A stretch of 52,293 nucleotides of DNA from Acholeplasmatales bacterium (GCA_024697825.1 JAILEP010000098.1:1-52293); one strand, 5' to 3'; counted from the stretch's first letter, positions 18,954 to 31,737 are shown. Numbers and translations: made by a program. Notes: a model not told the origin generated them from the letters alone.

Positions 18954-19709
18954 TTATAAAGTGTTGTAAGTAAGGATTTCATATCCTTCTTTTCGAACTA
19001 CAATTGTATGCTCAAAATGAGCTGCTGGTGAACCATCCTTCATAACAGCTGTCCAGCCGTCCTTCATGATACGTATATCCTTCTTACCCATACTTACCAT
19101 TGGTTCAATCGCAAGTACCATTCCTTCTTTAAGGATAGGACCAGTTCCTGGTGTACCAAAATTCATGATCGCAGGGTCTTCATGCATCTCACGGCCAATT
19201 CCATGACCGGTATACGTGTCAATTATACCATAACCAAATTGATTTATGTAGTCCCCAATTGCAGCAGATACATCTCCAAGATGTGCACCCTCTTTTACTT
19301 TAGAAAGTCCAACGTATAAAGCATCGTGAGTAACCTCTAAAAGCTTCTCTACCTTTGGTGATACTTTACCAACCTTGAAGGTGTAAGCTGAATCTCCATG
19401 ATAGCCCTTATAGCCAGCTACTAAGTCGACTGTGACAATGTCACCTTCTCTTAGCTTTTGCTTTTTTGAAGGGATACCATGAACAACAACTTCATTTACC
19501 GAAGCACAGATTGTACATGGGTAACCTTCGTAACCCTTGCAAGCTGGAACTCCTCCGTTATCAAGAATAATCTTTTCACAGATTTTATCTAGCTCTTCAG
19601 TGGTTACGCCTGGTTTCACATGCTCTTTCATTGCTTCTAAGCAAAGTGCTACAATATGACCGGCTTCTTTAAGTAAGGCAATTTCTCGCTCACTCTTGAT
19701 CGTAATCAT
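18954..19709 (-). CDS. map: Methionine aminopeptidase, type I
   Basis: Removes the initiator methionine from nascent proteins. The 251 residues carry the dimetal ligands of the pita-bread fold: Asp in DIVTVDLVAGYKG and GDSAYTF, His in TGHGIGREMHEDP, and two Glu in AIEPMVS and FEHTIVV. It starts 5 bases after adk. There is no N-terminal zinc-finger extension. Confidence 0.97.
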   Translation of the reverse strand: MITIKSEREIALLKEAGHIVALCLEAMKEHVKPGVTTEELDKICEKIILDNGGVPACKGYEGYPCTICASVNEVVVHGIPSKKQKLREGDIVTVDLVAGYKGYHGDSAYTFKVGKVSPKVEKLLEVTHDALYVGLSKVKEGAHLGDVSAAIGDYINQFGYGIIDTYTGHGIGREMHEDPAIMNFGTPGTGPILKEGMVLAIEPMVSMGKKDIRIMKDGWTAVMKDGSPAAHFEHTIVVRKEGYEILTYNTL

Positions 19710-19714
19710 ATTGA

Positions 19715-21680
<1,966 letters not shown>

Positions 21681-21682
21681 AA

Positions 21683-22120
21683 CTAGATCTCCTCTACTGA
21701 GCCGCCCTTAGCTTCGATAGCCTTCTTTGCAGACTCAGAGAACTTGTTTGCCTTAACAACTAACTTCTTAGTTAATTCACCATTACCTAAAATCTTAACG
21801 CCATCCTTAACTTCCTTGATAAGCTTTGCATTAACGATTGCTTCTACATCAACTGTAGCGCCATCCTCAAATACATTTAACTTCTCAACGTTAACTACTG
21901 CGTATTCTACTCTAGAGTGGTTCTTGAAACCTCTCTTAGGTAAACGCTGGAATAATGGTAACTGACCACCTTCAAAACCAGGACGTACGCCGCCGCCAGC
22001 TCTTGCGTTCTGACCCTTTGTACCTCTACCAGCAGTCTTACCAGTACCAGAACCAATACCACGTCCTAAACGCTTCTTGCTATGTCTTGCGCCCTTATTA
22101 GGCTTTAATTCATTTAACAT
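21683..22120 (-). CDS. rplO: Ribosomal protein L15
   Basis: Large-subunit assembly protein, 145 residues. The Gly/Arg-rich N-terminus ([28 protein letters not shown]) and [18 protein letters not shown] are diagnostic. The last codons contain the ribosome site for secY. Confidence 0.97.
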   Translation of the reverse strand: MLNELKPNKGARHSKKRLGRGIGSGTGKTAGRGTKGQNARAGGGVRPGFEGGQLPLFQRLPKRGFKNHSRVEYAVVNVEKLNVFEDGATVDVEAIVNAKLIKEVKDGVKILGNGELTKKLVVKANKFSESAKKAIEAKGGSVEEI

Positions 22121-22135
22121 TCTCGGTACCTCCTA

Positions 22136-22309
22136 TTATTCCTGAACAACCTTTACCATATGTGCAATGGTAACGATCATTCCCTTAATTGCTTCATTTT
22201 CTTCCTTTACTACTGTCTGGCCGATCTTAGTAAGACCTAAAGCCTTAGCAGTAGCAACCTGATTAGGTCTACGACCACTTAAACTCTTAACTAAAGTAAT
22301 CTTATACAT
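22136..22309 (-). CDS. rpmD: Ribosomal protein L30
   Basis: A 57-residue protein starting MYKITLVKSLSGRRPNQ with the TAKALGLTKIGQTVV segment of the family. I chose the ATG at 22307-22309; a longer in-frame version would run back into rpsE. It keeps its usual position between rpsE and rplO. Confidence 0.95.
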   Translation of the reverse strand: MYKITLVKSLSGRRPNQVATAKALGLTKIGQTVVKEENEAIKGMIVTIAHMVKVVQE

Positions 22310-22313
22310 AATC

Positions 22314-22829
22314 TTAACCTCTGATTTCCTCAACTGTCTTACCACGTCTAGCAGCAACCTGTTCAACAGTCTCTAATCTCTTTAAGCCTTCTACTGTAGC
22401 TCTGATTACGTTAATTGGTGTTGTTGATCCTAGTGACTTAGAAAGAATATCACTGATACCAGCTAATTCTACTACGGCACGTACTGGACCACCGGCGATA
22501 ACTCCGGTACCCTGTGCAGCAGGAGCTAAGAATACTCTACCAGCACCGTAAACACCTGTTACCTCATGAGGAATAGTTGTATTTACGATTGCAACAGTAA
22601 CTAAGTTCTTCTTTGCAGCTTCAACTGCCTTCTTAATTGCGTCAGGTACTTCGTTTGACTTACCTGTACCAAAACCTACTCTACCCTTGTGGTCACCAAT
22701 AACTACAAGTGCAGCGAATCTATAACGTCTACCACCCTTAACAACCTTAGTTACACGGTTGATAGTAACTACACGTTCTTCGAATTCAGGCTCTTCAACT
22801 TCTTTAAGCTGTCTTTCTTCTTTAACCAT
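22314..22829 (-). CDS. rpsE: Ribosomal protein S5
   Basis: Small-subunit fidelity protein, 171 residues. It has a double-stranded RNA-binding-like N-domain with [18 protein letters not shown] and [14 protein letters not shown], then [19 protein letters not shown] and [13 protein letters not shown]. It ends 4 bases before rpmD. Confidence 0.97.
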   Translation of the reverse strand: MVKEERQLKEVEEPEFEERVVTINRVTKVVKGGRRYRFAALVVIGDHKGRVGFGTGKSNEVPDAIKKAVEAAKKNLVTVAIVNTTIPHEVTGVYGAGRVFLAPAAQGTGVIAGGPVRAVVELAGISDILSKSLGSTTPINVIRATVEGLKRLETVEQVAARRGKTVEEIRG

Positions 22830-22845
22830 AAAGCGTTTATCCTCC

Positions 22846-23208
22846 TTAGAACTTTAATCCAGCAGCTCTTGCTGCTTCAGCTAAAGCCTTAACACGTCCG
22901 TGGAATACATAACCACCACGATCAAAGACAACAGCTTCAATATTTAATGCTAATGCTCTCTGAGCAACTAAAGTACCAACCTTAGCAGCTGCATCTGCAT
23001 TACCACCATTTGTAACATTTAATTCCTTATCTAGTGAAGAAGCACTACATAAAGTCTTACCTGTTGTATCATCAATAATCTGAGCATAAATCTGCTTGTT
23101 TGAACGGAATACGTTTAGTCTTGGCTTTGCAGCTGTACCAACGATATTCTGTCTAATACGTAAATGTCTCTTCTGACGAGTAACATTCTTTGAAACCTTA
23201 TTAATCAT
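22846..23208 (-). CDS. rplR: Ribosomal protein L18
   Basis: 5S rRNA-binding protein, 120 residues. [28 protein letters not shown] and the C-terminal [20 protein letters not shown] are diagnostic. It sits between rplF and rpsE. Confidence 0.97.
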   Translation of the reverse strand: MINKVSKNVTRQKRHLRIRQNIVGTAAKPRLNVFRSNKQIYAQIIDDTTGKTLCSASSLDKELNVTNGGNADAAAKVGTLVAQRALALNIEAVVFDRGGYVFHGRVKALAEAARAAGLKF

Positions 23209-23226
23209 ATTAGTACTCCTTTCCTA

Positions 23227-23769
23227 TTACTTCTTAGCAGTCTTACCCTCTTTACGACGGATAGTTTCATAATCATACTTAATACCCTTACCCTTGTATG
23301 GTTCTGGCTTTCTGATGTCACGAATATCTGCCGCAAACTGGCCAACTAACTGCTTATCAGCACCGCTAATTTCGATGATTGTATTCTTAGGTAACTTTAC
23401 CTCTAATCCAGCTGGGATTTCCTTCTCTACTGTATGAGAATAACCAGCTGAAACAACTAATGTCTTACCCTGTAAAGCTGCACGGTAACCAACACCGTTG
23501 ATTTCTAGTTTCTTAGTGAAGCCTTCTGATACACCCTTAACCATGTTATTGATTAATGCACGAGTAGTACCATGTAGTGTCTTCATCTCTTTAGTATCAT
23601 TTGGACGTTTAACTGCAACCTCTGTTGCACTAACGCTTACTTCTATGTCGTTATTGAACTGAAAGCTAAGCTCTCCCTTAGGGCCCTTTACTGTAACTAA
23701 GTTGTTATCTGCAACAGTTACTGTAACACCTGCAGGGATGTTAACTACCTTATTACCAATACGAGACAT
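23227..23769 (-). CDS. rplF: Ribosomal protein L6
   Basis: Large-subunit protein near the factor-binding site, 180 residues with the duplicated L6 fold. [14 protein letters not shown] opens the protein, and the C-terminal signature [22 protein letters not shown] is intact. It follows rpsH after 61 bases. Confidence 0.97.
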   Translation of the reverse strand: MSRIGNKVVNIPAGVTVTVADNNLVTVKGPKGELSFQFNNDIEVSVSATEVAVKRPNDTKEMKTLHGTTRALINNMVKGVSEGFTKKLEINGVGYRAALQGKTLVVSAGYSHTVEKEIPAGLEVKLPKNTIIEISGADKQLVGQFAADIRDIRKPEPYKGKGIKYDYETIRRKEGKTAKK

Positions 23770-23830
23770 TTAAAACACCTCTTTCTTTTTCTATAATATT
23801 TAATAAATTTTGCGAAGGATGTAGTAGATC

Positions 23831-24220
23831 TTACCAAACGTAAGCTACTACTTCTCCACCAAGCTTGTTCTTACGAGCATCTCTATCAGCCATAATGCCC
23901 TTAGATGTAGAAATGATTGCTACACCTAAACCATTTAAAACCTGAGGTAATTCCTCTGCCTTTGCGTAAACGTGAAGGCTTGGCTTAGAGATTCTCTTTA
24001 ATCCTCTGATAACTCTTTCGTTACCATTGTACTTTAATGTTACTGTTGTTTCACTCTTTACACCATCAGTTGCAGTGAAGTCAGCAATGTAACCTTCATT
24101 CTTTAAAACAGCTAAAATAGCAGTCTTAACTGAAGATGTAGGGATTACAACTGTTTCACGACGCATTGCGTTTGCATTTCTGATACGAGTTAACATATCT
24201 GCAATTGGATCATTAACCAT
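23831..24220 (-). CDS. rpsH: Ribosomal protein S8
   Basis: Primary 16S rRNA-binding protein, 129 residues. [17 protein letters not shown] begins the protein, and the C-terminal [27 protein letters not shown] region is complete. Confidence 0.97.
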   Translation of the reverse strand: MVNDPIADMLTRIRNANAMRRETVVIPTSSVKTAILAVLKNEGYIADFTATDGVKSETTVTLKYNGNERVIRGLKRISKPSLHVYAKAEELPQVLNGLGVAIISTSKGIMADRDARKNKLGGEVVAYVW

Positions 24221-24250
24221 AATTCGATTCCTCCTTGTATTTTCCTCAGA

Positions 24251-24436
24251 TTACCAGCTAGCCTTTTTAACGCCTGGAATCTGACCCTTGTATGCTAATT
24301 CACGGAAACAAATACGGCATAACTTGAACTTACTAATTACAGCATGTGGACGACCACAACGCTCGCAACGAGTATATTCTCTAGCACTATATTTAGGTTT
24401 TCTATGATTCTTAACGATCATTGATGTTTTTGCCAT
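24251..24436 (-). CDS. rpsZ: Ribosomal protein S14, zinc-binding short form
   Basis: The 61-residue type Z S14, with [10 protein letters not shown] and CRICFRELA forming a four-Cys zinc site. The C-terminus [13 protein letters not shown] is typical. This is the zinc-containing paralog, so the region does not reflect a zinc-starvation version. Confidence 0.97.
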   Translation of the reverse strand: MAKTSMIVKNHRKPKYSAREYTRCERCGRPHAVISKFKLCRICFRELAYKGQIPGVKKASW

Positions 24437-24454
24437 AGTTTATATTCCTCTCTA

Positions 24455-24994
24455 TTACTTTCTGAAAGGCATACCCATTAATGTTAATAATGAACGGCCT
24501 TCCTCATCTGTATTTGCTGTAGTAACGATAACAATATCCATACCACGAATCTTCTTGATCTTGTCGAAGTTAATTTCTGGGAAAATTAACTGTTCCTTTA
24601 CACCTAAAGTGTAGTTTCCACGACCATCAAACGCATTAGGGTTAACACCACGGAAATCACGTACACGTGGAAGTGAAATTGAAACTAGCTTATCAAAGAA
24701 CTCATACATTCTTTCGCCTCTTAAAGTTACCTTAACACCGATAGGCATACCTTCACGTAACTTGAAGTTTGCGATTGACTTCTTAGCCTTTGTAATAACT
24801 GGCTTCTGACCAGCGATAGCTGTTAATTCTTCAACTGCATCATCTAAAACCTTAGAGTTTGCAACTGCTTCACCAACACCCATATTAATTACAATCTTCT
24901 CTAGCTTTGGGATCTGCATAGAAGACTTATAATTGAACTGATTCATTAAATCTGCACTAACAGACTTTACATATTTTTCCTGTAAACGATTCAT
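24455..24994 (-). CDS. rplE: Ribosomal protein L5
   Basis: 5S rRNA-binding protein, 179 residues. [35 protein letters not shown] and [19 protein letters not shown] are diagnostic. AAGGAGG fixes the start at 24994; an in-frame start seven codons upstream would remove this site. Confidence 0.97.
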   Translation of the reverse strand: MNRLQEKYVKSVSADLMNQFNYKSSMQIPKLEKIVINMGVGEAVANSKVLDDAVEELTAIAGQKPVITKAKKSIANFKLREGMPIGVKVTLRGERMYEFFDKLVSISLPRVRDFRGVNPNAFDGRGNYTLGVKEQLIFPEINFDKIKKIRGMDIVIVTTANTDEEGRSLLTLMGMPFRK

Positions 24995-25017
24995 AATAAG
25001 TTTCCTCCTTCCCAATT

Positions 25018-25356
25018 CTACTTAAATTCATATCCAGACTTAGCAACTCTTACCTTAGAGCCATCTTCGTTAACCTTAGTATGTACTCTTGTAGGCTTGT
25101 TAGTCTTTGGATCTAATAACATTACGTTAGATGCATCGATAGGAGCCTCAACCTCAATAATGCCACCTTCCTGGTTAGCCTGAGTTGGCTTCTGATGCTT
25201 CTTAACCTTATTTACACCTTCAACAACTACTTTATTAGTCTGAGGGTAAACCTTTAAAACCTTACCAGTTGTAGGAACTTTGTTACCCTTCTTATCAGTT
25301 GTAAACTTGTCCTTACCAGCAATTACTACTACTGTATCTCCAGTTTTAATGTTCAT
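25018..25356 (-). CDS. rplX: Ribosomal protein L24
   Basis: Assembly-initiator protein with an N-terminal KOW motif ([14 protein letters not shown] ... [19 protein letters not shown]), 112 residues. [20 protein letters not shown] is typical. It lies between rplN and rplE. Confidence 0.97.
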   Translation of the reverse strand: MNIKTGDTVVVIAGKDKFTTDKKGNKVPTTGKVLKVYPQTNKVVVEGVNKVKKHQKPTQANQEGGIIEVEAPIDASNVMLLDPKTNKPTRVHTKVNEDGSKVRVAKSGYEFK

Positions 25357-25366
25357 AATGCCCTCC

Positions 25367-25735
25367 TTATAATACTTCTGGTGCTAAAGAAATGATCTTC
25401 ATGAAATCCTTCTCACGAAGTTCCTTTGCAACGGGTCCGAAAATACGAGTACCACGTGGAGTCTTATCTTCACGAATTAATACTGCTGCATTTTCATCAA
25501 ACTTAATATATGCTCCATTTGTTCTATGAACGCCAGCCTTAGTACGAACGATAACTGCCTTAACAACGTCACCCTTCTTTACGGCACCATTAGGAGCTGC
25601 ATCCTTAACTGAGCATACAACGATATCACCAACGTTAGCATATCTGTGTAATGCACCGCCAAGAACCTTAATAATTAATAATTCTCTTGCGCCACTGTTA
25701 TCAGCGACCTTTAATCTTGTTTCCTGCTGAACCAT
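25367..25735 (-). CDS. rplN: Ribosomal protein L14
   Basis: Subunit-interface protein, 122 residues. [35 protein letters not shown] and [20 protein letters not shown] are diagnostic. Confidence 0.98.
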   Translation of the reverse strand: MVQQETRLKVADNSGARELLIIKVLGGALHRYANVGDIVVCSVKDAAPNGAVKKGDVVKAVIVRTKAGVHRTNGAYIKFDENAAVLIREDKTPRGTRIFGPVAKELREKDFMKIISLAPEVL

Positions 25736-25749
25736 TATAAGTAACCTCC

Positions 25750-26010
25750 TTATACAGTTTCCTTAACCTTAACTACTTCGACTAAAATGTACTTTACAGT
25801 CTTAGATAGTGGTCTAGTCTCCATGAACTTTACAACATCGCCTACATTAGCTGTGTTGTTTTCATCATGTACATGAAACTTTGTTGACTTCTTTACTCTC
25901 TTCTTATAAATAGGATGAATACCGAAGCTATCAACAGAAACAACAATTGTCTTATCCATCTTGTTAGATACTACTGTACCCTGGAAAAATTTACGAGTAT
26001 TACGTTCCAT
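25750..26010 (-). CDS. rpsQ: Ribosomal protein S17
   Basis: Small-subunit assembly protein, 86 residues with the OB-fold segments [17 protein letters not shown] and [35 protein letters not shown] closes the fold. It lies 11 bases after rpmC. Confidence 0.97.
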   Translation of the reverse strand: MERNTRKFFQGTVVSNKMDKTIVVSVDSFGIHPIYKKRVKKSTKFHVHDENNTANVGDVVKFMETRPLSKTVKYILVEVVKVKETV

Positions 26011-26021
26011 GTTGCTTCCTC

Positions 26022-26231
26022 CTACTCTGCCTTGCTAGCGTTCTGCTTTTCAGTTAAAACAGTCTTTAATCTAGCAATAGTTCTCTTAATTTCACTGATA
26101 CGAGCTGGCTTTTCAATATTACCTAAAGCAGCCTGAAATTTTAAATTGAATAATTCTTCCTTTAATTCAGCAATCTTGTTATTAATATCTTCAACTGATA
26201 AAGCACGAATCTTTGTCATTGTATCTTTCAT
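26022..26231 (-). CDS. rpmC: Ribosomal protein L29
   Basis: A 69-residue helical protein near the tunnel exit. [19 protein letters not shown] and [15 protein letters not shown] are diagnostic. It lies 10 bases after rplP. Confidence 0.96.
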   Translation of the reverse strand: MKDTMTKIRALSVEDINNKIAELKEELFNLKFQAALGNIEKPARISEIKRTIARLKTVLTEKQNASKAE

Positions 26232-26241
26232 TGCTCGTCAC

Positions 26242-26646
26242 CTACTTCTTAATAATCTTAGTTGTACAAGGTAGCTTGTGAGAAGCTAATCTTAATGCTT
26301 CACGTGCTACATCTTCAGCTACACCGTCAACTTCAAATAAAATAACATCCTTCTTAACAACAGCAACCCAAACTTCTGGAGAACCCTTACCTGAACCCAT
26401 ACGTACAGCTAATGGCTTCTTTGTCTTACTGATGTGAGGGAAAACCTTAATCCAAACCTGTCCCTGACGGTTCATCTGACGAGTGATTGCTACTCTGGCA
26501 GCCTCTAACTGATTAGAAGTTAACCAACAACCCTCTGTTGCAACGATACCGTAAGAACCAAATGCTAACTCAGTACCGCCCTTAGCATGACCAGAGTAAT
26601 AAACTCTGTGTGGACGACGATACTTTACTCTCTTAGGCATTAACAT
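26242..26646 (-). CDS. rplP: Ribosomal protein L16
   Basis: tRNA-contacting large-subunit protein, 134 residues beginning [34 protein letters not shown] and [19 protein letters not shown] are diagnostic. The start with MLMPK is supported by AAGGAGG. Confidence 0.97.
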   Translation of the reverse strand: MLMPKRVKYRRPHRVYYSGHAKGGTELAFGSYGIVATEGCWLTSNQLEAARVAITRQMNRQGQVWIKVFPHISKTKKPLAVRMGSGKGSPEVWVAVVKKDVILFEVDGVAEDVAREALRLASHKLPCTTKIIKK

Positions 26647-26649
26647 ATA

Positions 26650-27375
26650 TTACTTAGCCTCCTTTGAGTTATTTTCTCTTGGCTTTCTTGGACCCTTTTT
26701 TACAGGCTTCTTTTCTTCGAATGCCTTTGGAGTGATACCAAATACTTCACCCTTATAAATCCAAACCTTGATACCAAGCTTACCATATGTTGTATGTGCT
26801 TCTGCTACAGCGTAATCAACGTCTGCACGTAAAGTCTGTAGAGGAACCTGACCCTCATTATAACCTTCAGCACGTGCCATTTCAGCGCCACCTAGACGAC
26901 CTGAAATTAATGTCTTAACACCCTTAGCACCAGCCTTCATAGCTCTCTGAATTGCAACCTTCTGTACACGACGGAATGATGCTCTTGCTTCAAGCTGCTC
27001 AGCAATAGACTTAGCAACTAATGTTGCGTCTAATTCTGGTCTCTTAACTTCATTAACATTAAGAATTACTTCCTTCTTTGTCATGTAAGCTAATTCCTTA
27101 ACAACATTGTTCTTAGTTTCAGCTTCACGACCGATTACTACACCTGGCTTACCAGTATATAATGTAATCTTTACACGATCCTTATTAGCAGCCTTTAATC
27201 TTTCGATTACAACACGTGATACAGCTGCCTTTGCGTATACCTCATCAAGGTAGGCACGGATTCTTAGATCTTCATGTAAAAGATCTGCTACTTTAGTTTT
27301 ATCTGCATACCATGCGGCATCCCAATCACGGTTAACACCGACACGTAAACCTACTGGACTAACTTTCTGACCCAT
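26650..27375 (-). CDS. rpsC: Ribosomal protein S3
   Basis: mRNA-entry protein, 241 residues with an N-terminal KH-type domain ([12 protein letters not shown]) and the S3 C-domain ([19 protein letters not shown]). The tail (residues 218-241) is Lys/Arg-rich. Confidence 0.97.
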   Translation of the reverse strand: MGQKVSPVGLRVGVNRDWDAAWYADKTKVADLLHEDLRIRAYLDEVYAKAAVSRVVIERLKAANKDRVKITLYTGKPGVVIGREAETKNNVVKELAYMTKKEVILNVNEVKRPELDATLVAKSIAEQLEARASFRRVQKVAIQRAMKAGAKGVKTLISGRLGGAEMARAEGYNEGQVPLQTLRADVDYAVAEAHTTYGKLGIKVWIYKGEVFGITPKAFEEKKPVKKGPRKPRENNSKEAK

Positions 27376-27388
27376 GTTTCTCTACCTC

Positions 27389-27730
27389 CTACTTACTTTC
27401 CTTCTCAGCTACGATAACTGTAACGTTTGAATATCTCTTGATGATTACATCACCACGACCCTTAGCACGTGGTAACATTCTCTTAAGACGTAAACCGTCA
27501 GTAACGTATGCTGTCTTTACATATAGATTATTAACATCCATATTATAATTGTGTTCTGCGTTTGCTACAGCAGAATTTAAAACCTTAATAACAACCTCAG
27601 TTGCCTGCTTATTTGTTAACTTTAGAATAGCCTGAGCTTCTGCTACATCCTTATTACGAATTAGGTCAACAACTAGGCGAGCCTTACGTGGAGTTACTTT
27701 AACATTCTTTGCAATTGCTTTTGCTTCCAT
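27389..27730 (-). CDS. rplV: Ribosomal protein L22
   Basis: Tunnel-lining protein, 113 residues. VTPRKARLVVDLIRNKDVAEA and VKTAYVTDGLRLKRMLPRAKGR are diagnostic; the latter forms the tip of the tunnel loop that macrolide-resistance changes affect. No unusual change is apparent. Confidence 0.97.
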   Translation of the reverse strand: MEAKAIAKNVKVTPRKARLVVDLIRNKDVAEAQAILKLTNKQATEVVIKVLNSAVANAEHNYNMDVNNLYVKTAYVTDGLRLKRMLPRAKGRGDVIIKRYSNVTVIVAEKESK

Positions 27731-27750
27731 TATTAGTTTTCTCCTTCTTA

Positions 27751-28029
27751 CTATTTAGATGCTTTCTTATCGTCTGCGTCATGACCATGATAAGTTCTAG
27801 TTGGAGCGAATTCGCCTAACTTATGACCTACCATATCTTCTGTAATATATACTGGAACATGCTCACGGCCATTGTATACTGCAATTGTTAAACCTACAAA
27901 TGCAGGGAATACAGTTGATCTACGTGACCAAGTCTGAATTACTTTCTTATCATTAGTCTCATTTGCTGCTTCTACCTTCTTTAATAGGTGAGCATCAGCG
28001 AATGGACCCTTCTTAATTGAACGAGCCAT
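27751..28029 (-). CDS. rpsS: Ribosomal protein S19
   Basis: Small-subunit head protein, 92 residues. [18 protein letters not shown] and [18 protein letters not shown] are diagnostic. Confidence 0.98.
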   Translation of the reverse strand: MARSIKKGPFADAHLLKKVEAANETNDKKVIQTWSRRSTVFPAFVGLTIAVYNGREHVPVYITEDMVGHKLGEFAPTRTYHGHDADDKKASK

Positions 28030-28040
28030 GTTTGTTCCTC

Positions 28041-28874
28041 CTACTTACCATTTCTTCTTCTAACAATTAGCTTATTAGAAGCCTTCTTGCTCTTACGAGT
28101 CTTAACACCCATAAGCTTTCTACCCCATGGAGATAAAGGTGCCTTTCTACCGATAGGTGCCTTACCTTCACCACCACCGTGTGGGTGATCGTTAGGGTTC
28201 ATAACTGAACCACGTACTTCTGGTCTTAAGCCCATATGACGAGCTCTACCAGCCTTACCGATTCTTACTAATTCGTGAGATTCATTACCAACTACACCGA
28301 TTGTTGCACGGCAAGTGTTAAGAACCTTTCTAACTTCACCAGAACCTAAACGAATGATTACGTATTCAGATTCACGACCTAAGATCTGAGCTGAAACACC
28401 AGCAGATCTAGCCATCTGGCCACCCTTACCAGGATGTAATTCAATGTTATGTACTAATGAACCTACAGGGATGTTGATAAGTGGTAATGCGTTACCAACC
28501 TTGATATCAGCATCAGCACCAGACATAACCTGTGTGCCTACTGTTAATCCCTTAGGTGCAAGAATATATCTCTTTTCACCATCAGCGTAAACTAATAATG
28601 CGATGTTTGCGCTTCTGTTTGGATCGTACTCGATTGTCTTTACAGTTGCAGGGATACCATCCTTGTTTCTCTTAAAGTCAATAATTCTGTACTTCTGTCT
28701 AACACCACCGCCCTGATGACGAACAGTGATCTTTCCTGTATTGTTACGGCCACCCTTGCTATTCTTCTTAGCAAGTAATGACTTTTCAGGAGTTGTAGTA
28801 GTGATTTCATCAAAAACCAATACTGACATGTTACGTCTACCATTAGACGTTGGCTTATACTTTCTAACTGCCAT
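28041..28874 (-). CDS. rplB: Ribosomal protein L2
   Basis: Core large-subunit protein needed for peptidyl transfer, 277 residues. [36 protein letters not shown] and the functional [15 protein letters not shown] segment containing the critical histidine are present. Confidence 0.98.
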   Translation of the reverse strand: MAVRKYKPTSNGRRNMSVLVFDEITTTTPEKSLLAKKNSKGGRNNTGKITVRHQGGGVRQKYRIIDFKRNKDGIPATVKTIEYDPNRSANIALLVYADGEKRYILAPKGLTVGTQVMSGADADIKVGNALPLINIPVGSLVHNIELHPGKGGQMARSAGVSAQILGRESEYVIIRLGSGEVRKVLNTCRATIGVVGNESHELVRIGKAGRARHMGLRPEVRGSVMNPNDHPHGGGEGKAPIGRKAPLSPWGRKLMGVKTRKSKKASNKLIVRRRNGK

Positions 28875-28894
28875 GGTTAATATTTCCTCCTAAA

Positions 28895-29182
28895 TTAAAT
28901 CTCAAAAGCGTCGATCTTGTCGCCATCAGCTAACTTAACGATAGCCTTCTTGTAAGCAGGAGTATAACCCTCATGCTGACCAACTCTCTTATGCTTAGGT
29001 AAAACATTGATTGTTGCTACTGAAACAACCTTTACCTTGAAAATTTCTTCTACTGCGTTCTTAATTTCAACCTTGTTTGCTTCCTTAGCAACCTTGAAAG
29101 TATACTTGTTGAAATTTTCCTTAAGGTTCATAGACTTTTCAGTGATGATTGGACCCTGAATAATATCGAATGCTTTAGTCAT
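28895..29182 (-). CDS. rplW: Ribosomal protein L23
   Basis: Tunnel-exit docking protein for trigger factor and SRP, 95 residues. [14 protein letters not shown] and [20 protein letters not shown] are diagnostic. It begins one base after rplD. Confidence 0.97.
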   Translation of the reverse strand: MTKAFDIIQGPIITEKSMNLKENFNKYTFKVAKEANKVEIKNAVEEIFKVKVVSVATINVLPKHKRVGQHEGYTPAYKKAIVKLADGDKIDAFEI

Positions 29183-29183
29183 A

Positions 29184-29816
29184 TTACTTTAGAACCTCCT
29201 CGAAGTACTTAATAGCGCCTTCAGATAATACGATGTTCTTATAAGTTAAGATTTCGTATACTGATGCGTTGTTTGCGAATGTATAGAATACACCAGCAAT
29301 GTTTCTAGCTGATAAGTTAGCTTCTTCTGTGAACTCTTCTGGAGCTACAACAACGATTGTCTTACCTTCAGCCTTAATATCTGCTAAGAACTTAACGAAG
29401 TCCTTAGTCTTAACTGCGTCAAACTTGATTGCGTTAACTGCAATTAAAGAATTGTTGTTTACCTTATAAGATAATACATTCTTTAACGCTAACTGCTTAA
29501 CCTTCTTGTTAAGCTTGAATGCATAGCTACGAGGTGTAGGACCGCCCCAAGTTCCGCCGCCTACCCACTGGCTAGCACGGATAGAACCCTGACGAGCACG
29601 ACCTGTACCCTTCTGTCTCCAAGGCTTCTTACCACCGCCGCTAACTTCGCTACGGCCCTTAGTGTCATGAGTACCCTGTCTCATAGCAGCTCTCTGTGCG
29701 TTTACTACATCGTAAACTACCTGGTTATTTACACTTTCAATACCGAATACTTCAGCTGATAATTCGATATCCTTTAACTTCTTTCCAGTCTGATCTAATA
29801 ATGCTATAGTTGGCAT
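29184..29816 (-). CDS. rplD: Ribosomal protein L4
   Basis: Tunnel protein, 210 residues. [37 protein letters not shown] and [13 protein letters not shown] are diagnostic. In E. coli, L4 represses its own S10 operon through the leader; whether it does so here, with the leader at 30826-30961, is unknown. Confidence 0.97.
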   Translation of the reverse strand: MPTIALLDQTGKKLKDIELSAEVFGIESVNNQVVYDVVNAQRAAMRQGTHDTKGRSEVSGGGKKPWRQKGTGRARQGSIRASQWVGGGTWGGPTPRSYAFKLNKKVKQLALKNVLSYKVNNNSLIAVNAIKFDAVKTKDFVKFLADIKAEGKTIVVVAPEEFTEEANLSARNIAGVFYTFANNASVYEILTYKNIVLSEGAIKYFEEVLK

Positions 29817-29830
29817 GTTAAATCCTCCTT

Positions 29831-30475
29831 CTACTTAGACGCCTTAACGGCAGTCTTAATCACTACAAATCCCTTTTTAGGTCCTGGTACATTACCATGG
29901 ATTAGGATTAATTCTCTTTCAGTATCAACCTTAACGATTGTTAAGTTCTGTAATGTAACTGTTACATTACCCATATGACCTGGTAACTTCTTACCCTTAA
30001 GGTTACCCTTAATGGCACCCATTGAACCAACTTCGCGGTGACAAGCTGATACACCGTGAGTCATTCTTAAGCGCTGGTGATTATAACGCTTGATTGTACC
30101 TGCAAAGCCCTTACCCTTTGATGTACCTGTTACATCAACGATATCGCCTGCGGCAAAAATATCACACTTAATTTCCTGGCCTACATTATAAGACAATAAC
30201 TCATTACCCTGAGCTTCTGAGAAACGGAATTCTCTGATGAAGCGCTTAGGAGCAGTGTTTGCCTTAGCTACGTGGCCCTGTTCTGGCTTGTTTGCAAGTC
30301 TTTCTGGCTTGTTAGCAGCACCAACCTGAACAGCAACATATCCATCGTTCTCAACGCTCTTCTTCTGTAATACTACATTTTCAGAAACGTCAACGATAGT
30401 AACTGGTACAATATTACCAGCTGCATCGAAAATTTGAGTCATGCCCAATTTTCTACCTAAGATTCCCTTAGCCAT
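29831..30475 (-). CDS. rplC: Ribosomal protein L3
   Basis: Large-subunit assembly protein, 214 residues. [36 protein letters not shown] and [16 protein letters not shown] are diagnostic. Confidence 0.98.
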   Translation of the reverse strand: MAKGILGRKLGMTQIFDAAGNIVPVTIVDVSENVVLQKKSVENDGYVAVQVGAANKPERLANKPEQGHVAKANTAPKRFIREFRFSEAQGNELLSYNVGQEIKCDIFAAGDIVDVTGTSKGKGFAGTIKRYNHQRLRMTHGVSACHREVGSMGAIKGNLKGKKLPGHMGNVTVTLQNLTIVKVDTERELILIHGNVPGPKKGFVVIKTAVKASK

Positions 30476-30516
30476 TTTTTTGTTCTCCTTTTAATTAAAT
30501 ATTATTTGTTTATTGA

Positions 30517-30825
30517 TTACTTCTTTAATACGATATCTACACCTGAAGGTAAATCGATATGCATTAAGGCATCAATTGTCTGTGGATTTGGATCCACAAT
30601 CTCAATTAATCTCTTATGAGTTCTTCTTTCGAACTGTTCACGAGAATCCTTATTTACGTGTACTGAACGTAAAATAGTGAATACCTCCTTTTCAGTAGGT
30701 AGTGGAATAGGACCATTTACTACTGAGCCAGTCTTCTTTGCGCTATCAACAATCTTCTTTGCAGAGATGTCTAATAACTGATGATCATAAGACTTTAATC
30801 TGATTTTAATCTTTTCCTTTGCCAT
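30517..30825 (-). CDS. rpsJ: Ribosomal protein S10
   Basis: Small-subunit head protein and NusG/NusE partner in antitermination, 102 residues. [18 protein letters not shown] and [19 protein letters not shown] are diagnostic. AAAGGAG fixes the start at 30825. The reading frame happens to stay open 39 codons upstream through the leader, but no ribosome site supports that. It is the first gene of the S10-spc-alpha operon. Confidence 0.97.
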   Translation of the reverse strand: MAKEKIKIRLKSYDHQLLDISAKKIVDSAKKTGSVVNGPIPLPTEKEVFTILRSVHVNKDSREQFERRTHKRLIEIVDPNPQTIDALMHIDLPSGVDIVLKK

Positions 30826-30961
30826 TTTTTTGTTCTCCTTTCGCCTATAATCGCTGTATAGACTTGCTCCATGGGAATAACCCGCCACGCTGTTAATGAC
30901 AACGCTCTTCGGTGTGTCGGCAACCTCCCACTTCACAGCCATTTATGCTCGATATAGAGCC
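30826..30961 (-). promoter_or_regulatory. Structured leader of the S10 ribosomal operon
   Basis: About 135 bases separate the predicted transcription start from rpsJ. The leader is clearly less AT-rich than the other intergenic DNA. It contains small stems (GCTC-TATATC-GAGC, GGG-TTATT-CCC, CTATA-CAGCGAT-TATAG) and a single-stranded GGGAGGTTGCCGACACACC segment. Firmicute rpsJ genes often have conserved leaders, so a ribosomal-protein autoregulatory element is likely; the ligand is not known from sequence. Confidence 0.6.
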
Positions 30962-30967
30962 TCTAAC

Positions 30968-30996
30968 ATTATATCAAAATAAAAAGTCAATTGCAA
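30968..30996 (-). promoter_or_regulatory. Promoter of the S10-spc-alpha operon
   Basis: Minus-strand TTGCAA (30991-30996), a 17-base spacer and TATAAT (30968-30973) with an extended TG-A upstream. No other strong promoter was noticed before the terminator 14.6 kb downstream. Confidence 0.85.
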
Positions 30997-31023
30997 CAAT
31001 TATTTTTACTTTTTTTGAAAATT

Positions 31024-31048
31024 AAAAAAAGCCCATTAACTGAGCCAT
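31024..31048 (-). terminator. Terminator after the YgjV-like gene
   Basis: A short minus-strand stem GCTCA-GTTAA-TGGGC (one G-U pair) is followed by a run of seven T, just downstream of the membrane-protein gene and upstream of the S10 promoter. Confidence 0.65.
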
Positions 31049-31057
31049 TTTTTACTA

Positions 31058-31675
31058 TTAAACCACTTCGTCTAAAGAGTCTATATTTTTTGTATTATCG
31101 GACCCTTGCCTATGCTTATGGACTAGAATAAGTATTATAGAAATTAATGAAAAAATAAATGTAATTCCATTAAAAAACGTGATTGTGTATAGCTTTACGA
31201 AGATTCCATATGTTCCCCAGCAAGTTGCATTTACAATCAATGTAGACTTAATCATAAGCTCTACCGTATCCTTTTTAAAGCCCTTTAGGAATACTAATAA
31301 CACAACTATTCCATATAACACATTAGAAAATACAGGTAAATATCCATACCAAACACCATCGCTTAATAATATATTAATAAGGACGCCTATAATTAGGCAA
31401 GCTACTATTACTATAATATTTACAACAAGCCTTAATACTCTTCTACTTTCATTAACAAATAACAAAACCAAATTCTTAATTAACGACAAAGCATCCTGAG
31501 CCATTCCTGAATACGCTCCCTGTAGGAACTGGGCTATACTCGAAAGGAAATGATTGGTTGTTTGGAAAATAATTATTTGTCTCTTTCTTTTTAATAAGGC
31601 AGATGAGCAGAAAAATAAATTACCAATAAATGATAATACATTCGCAATTATTAATACTGTTGACATTAATATCAT
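31058..31675 (-). CDS. Six- to seven-helix membrane protein, YgjV-like
   Basis: About 205 residues, with hydrophobic helices covering most of the sequence and a short polar C-terminus. The pattern of a first helix, KRKRQIIIFQTTNHFLSSI, then GAYSGMAQDALSLIKNLV resembles the Imp-YgjV inner-membrane family, where a Gly-Ala-Tyr-x-Gly turn precedes an N-rich helix. Function is unknown. The start at 31675 gives a good distance from GAGG; an ATG two codons earlier is too close to it. It is a single-gene unit. Confidence 0.6.
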   Translation of the reverse strand: MILMSTVLIIANVLSFIGNLFFCSSALLKRKRQIIIFQTTNHFLSSIAQFLQGAYSGMAQDALSLIKNLVLLFVNESRRVLRLVVNIIVIVACLIIGVLINILLSDGVWYGYLPVFSNVLYGIVVLLVFLKGFKKDTVELMIKSTLIVNATCWGTYGIFVKLYTITFFNGITFIFSLISIILILVHKHRQGSDNTKNIDSLDEVV

Positions 31676-31737
31676 AATCATCTACCTCACTTTCTTCTAG
31701 GAAAATTATTATATACCTAATATTTATTAATTAAAAG

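Noticed and set aside
30826-30942. 39-codon in-frame N-terminal extension of rpsJ
   Set aside because: It spans the structured leader; the AAAGGAG site and S10 family length place the start at 30825.
31179-31499. 106-residue plus-strand open frame
   Set aside because: It is antisense to the YgjV-like membrane protein and lacks a start context.
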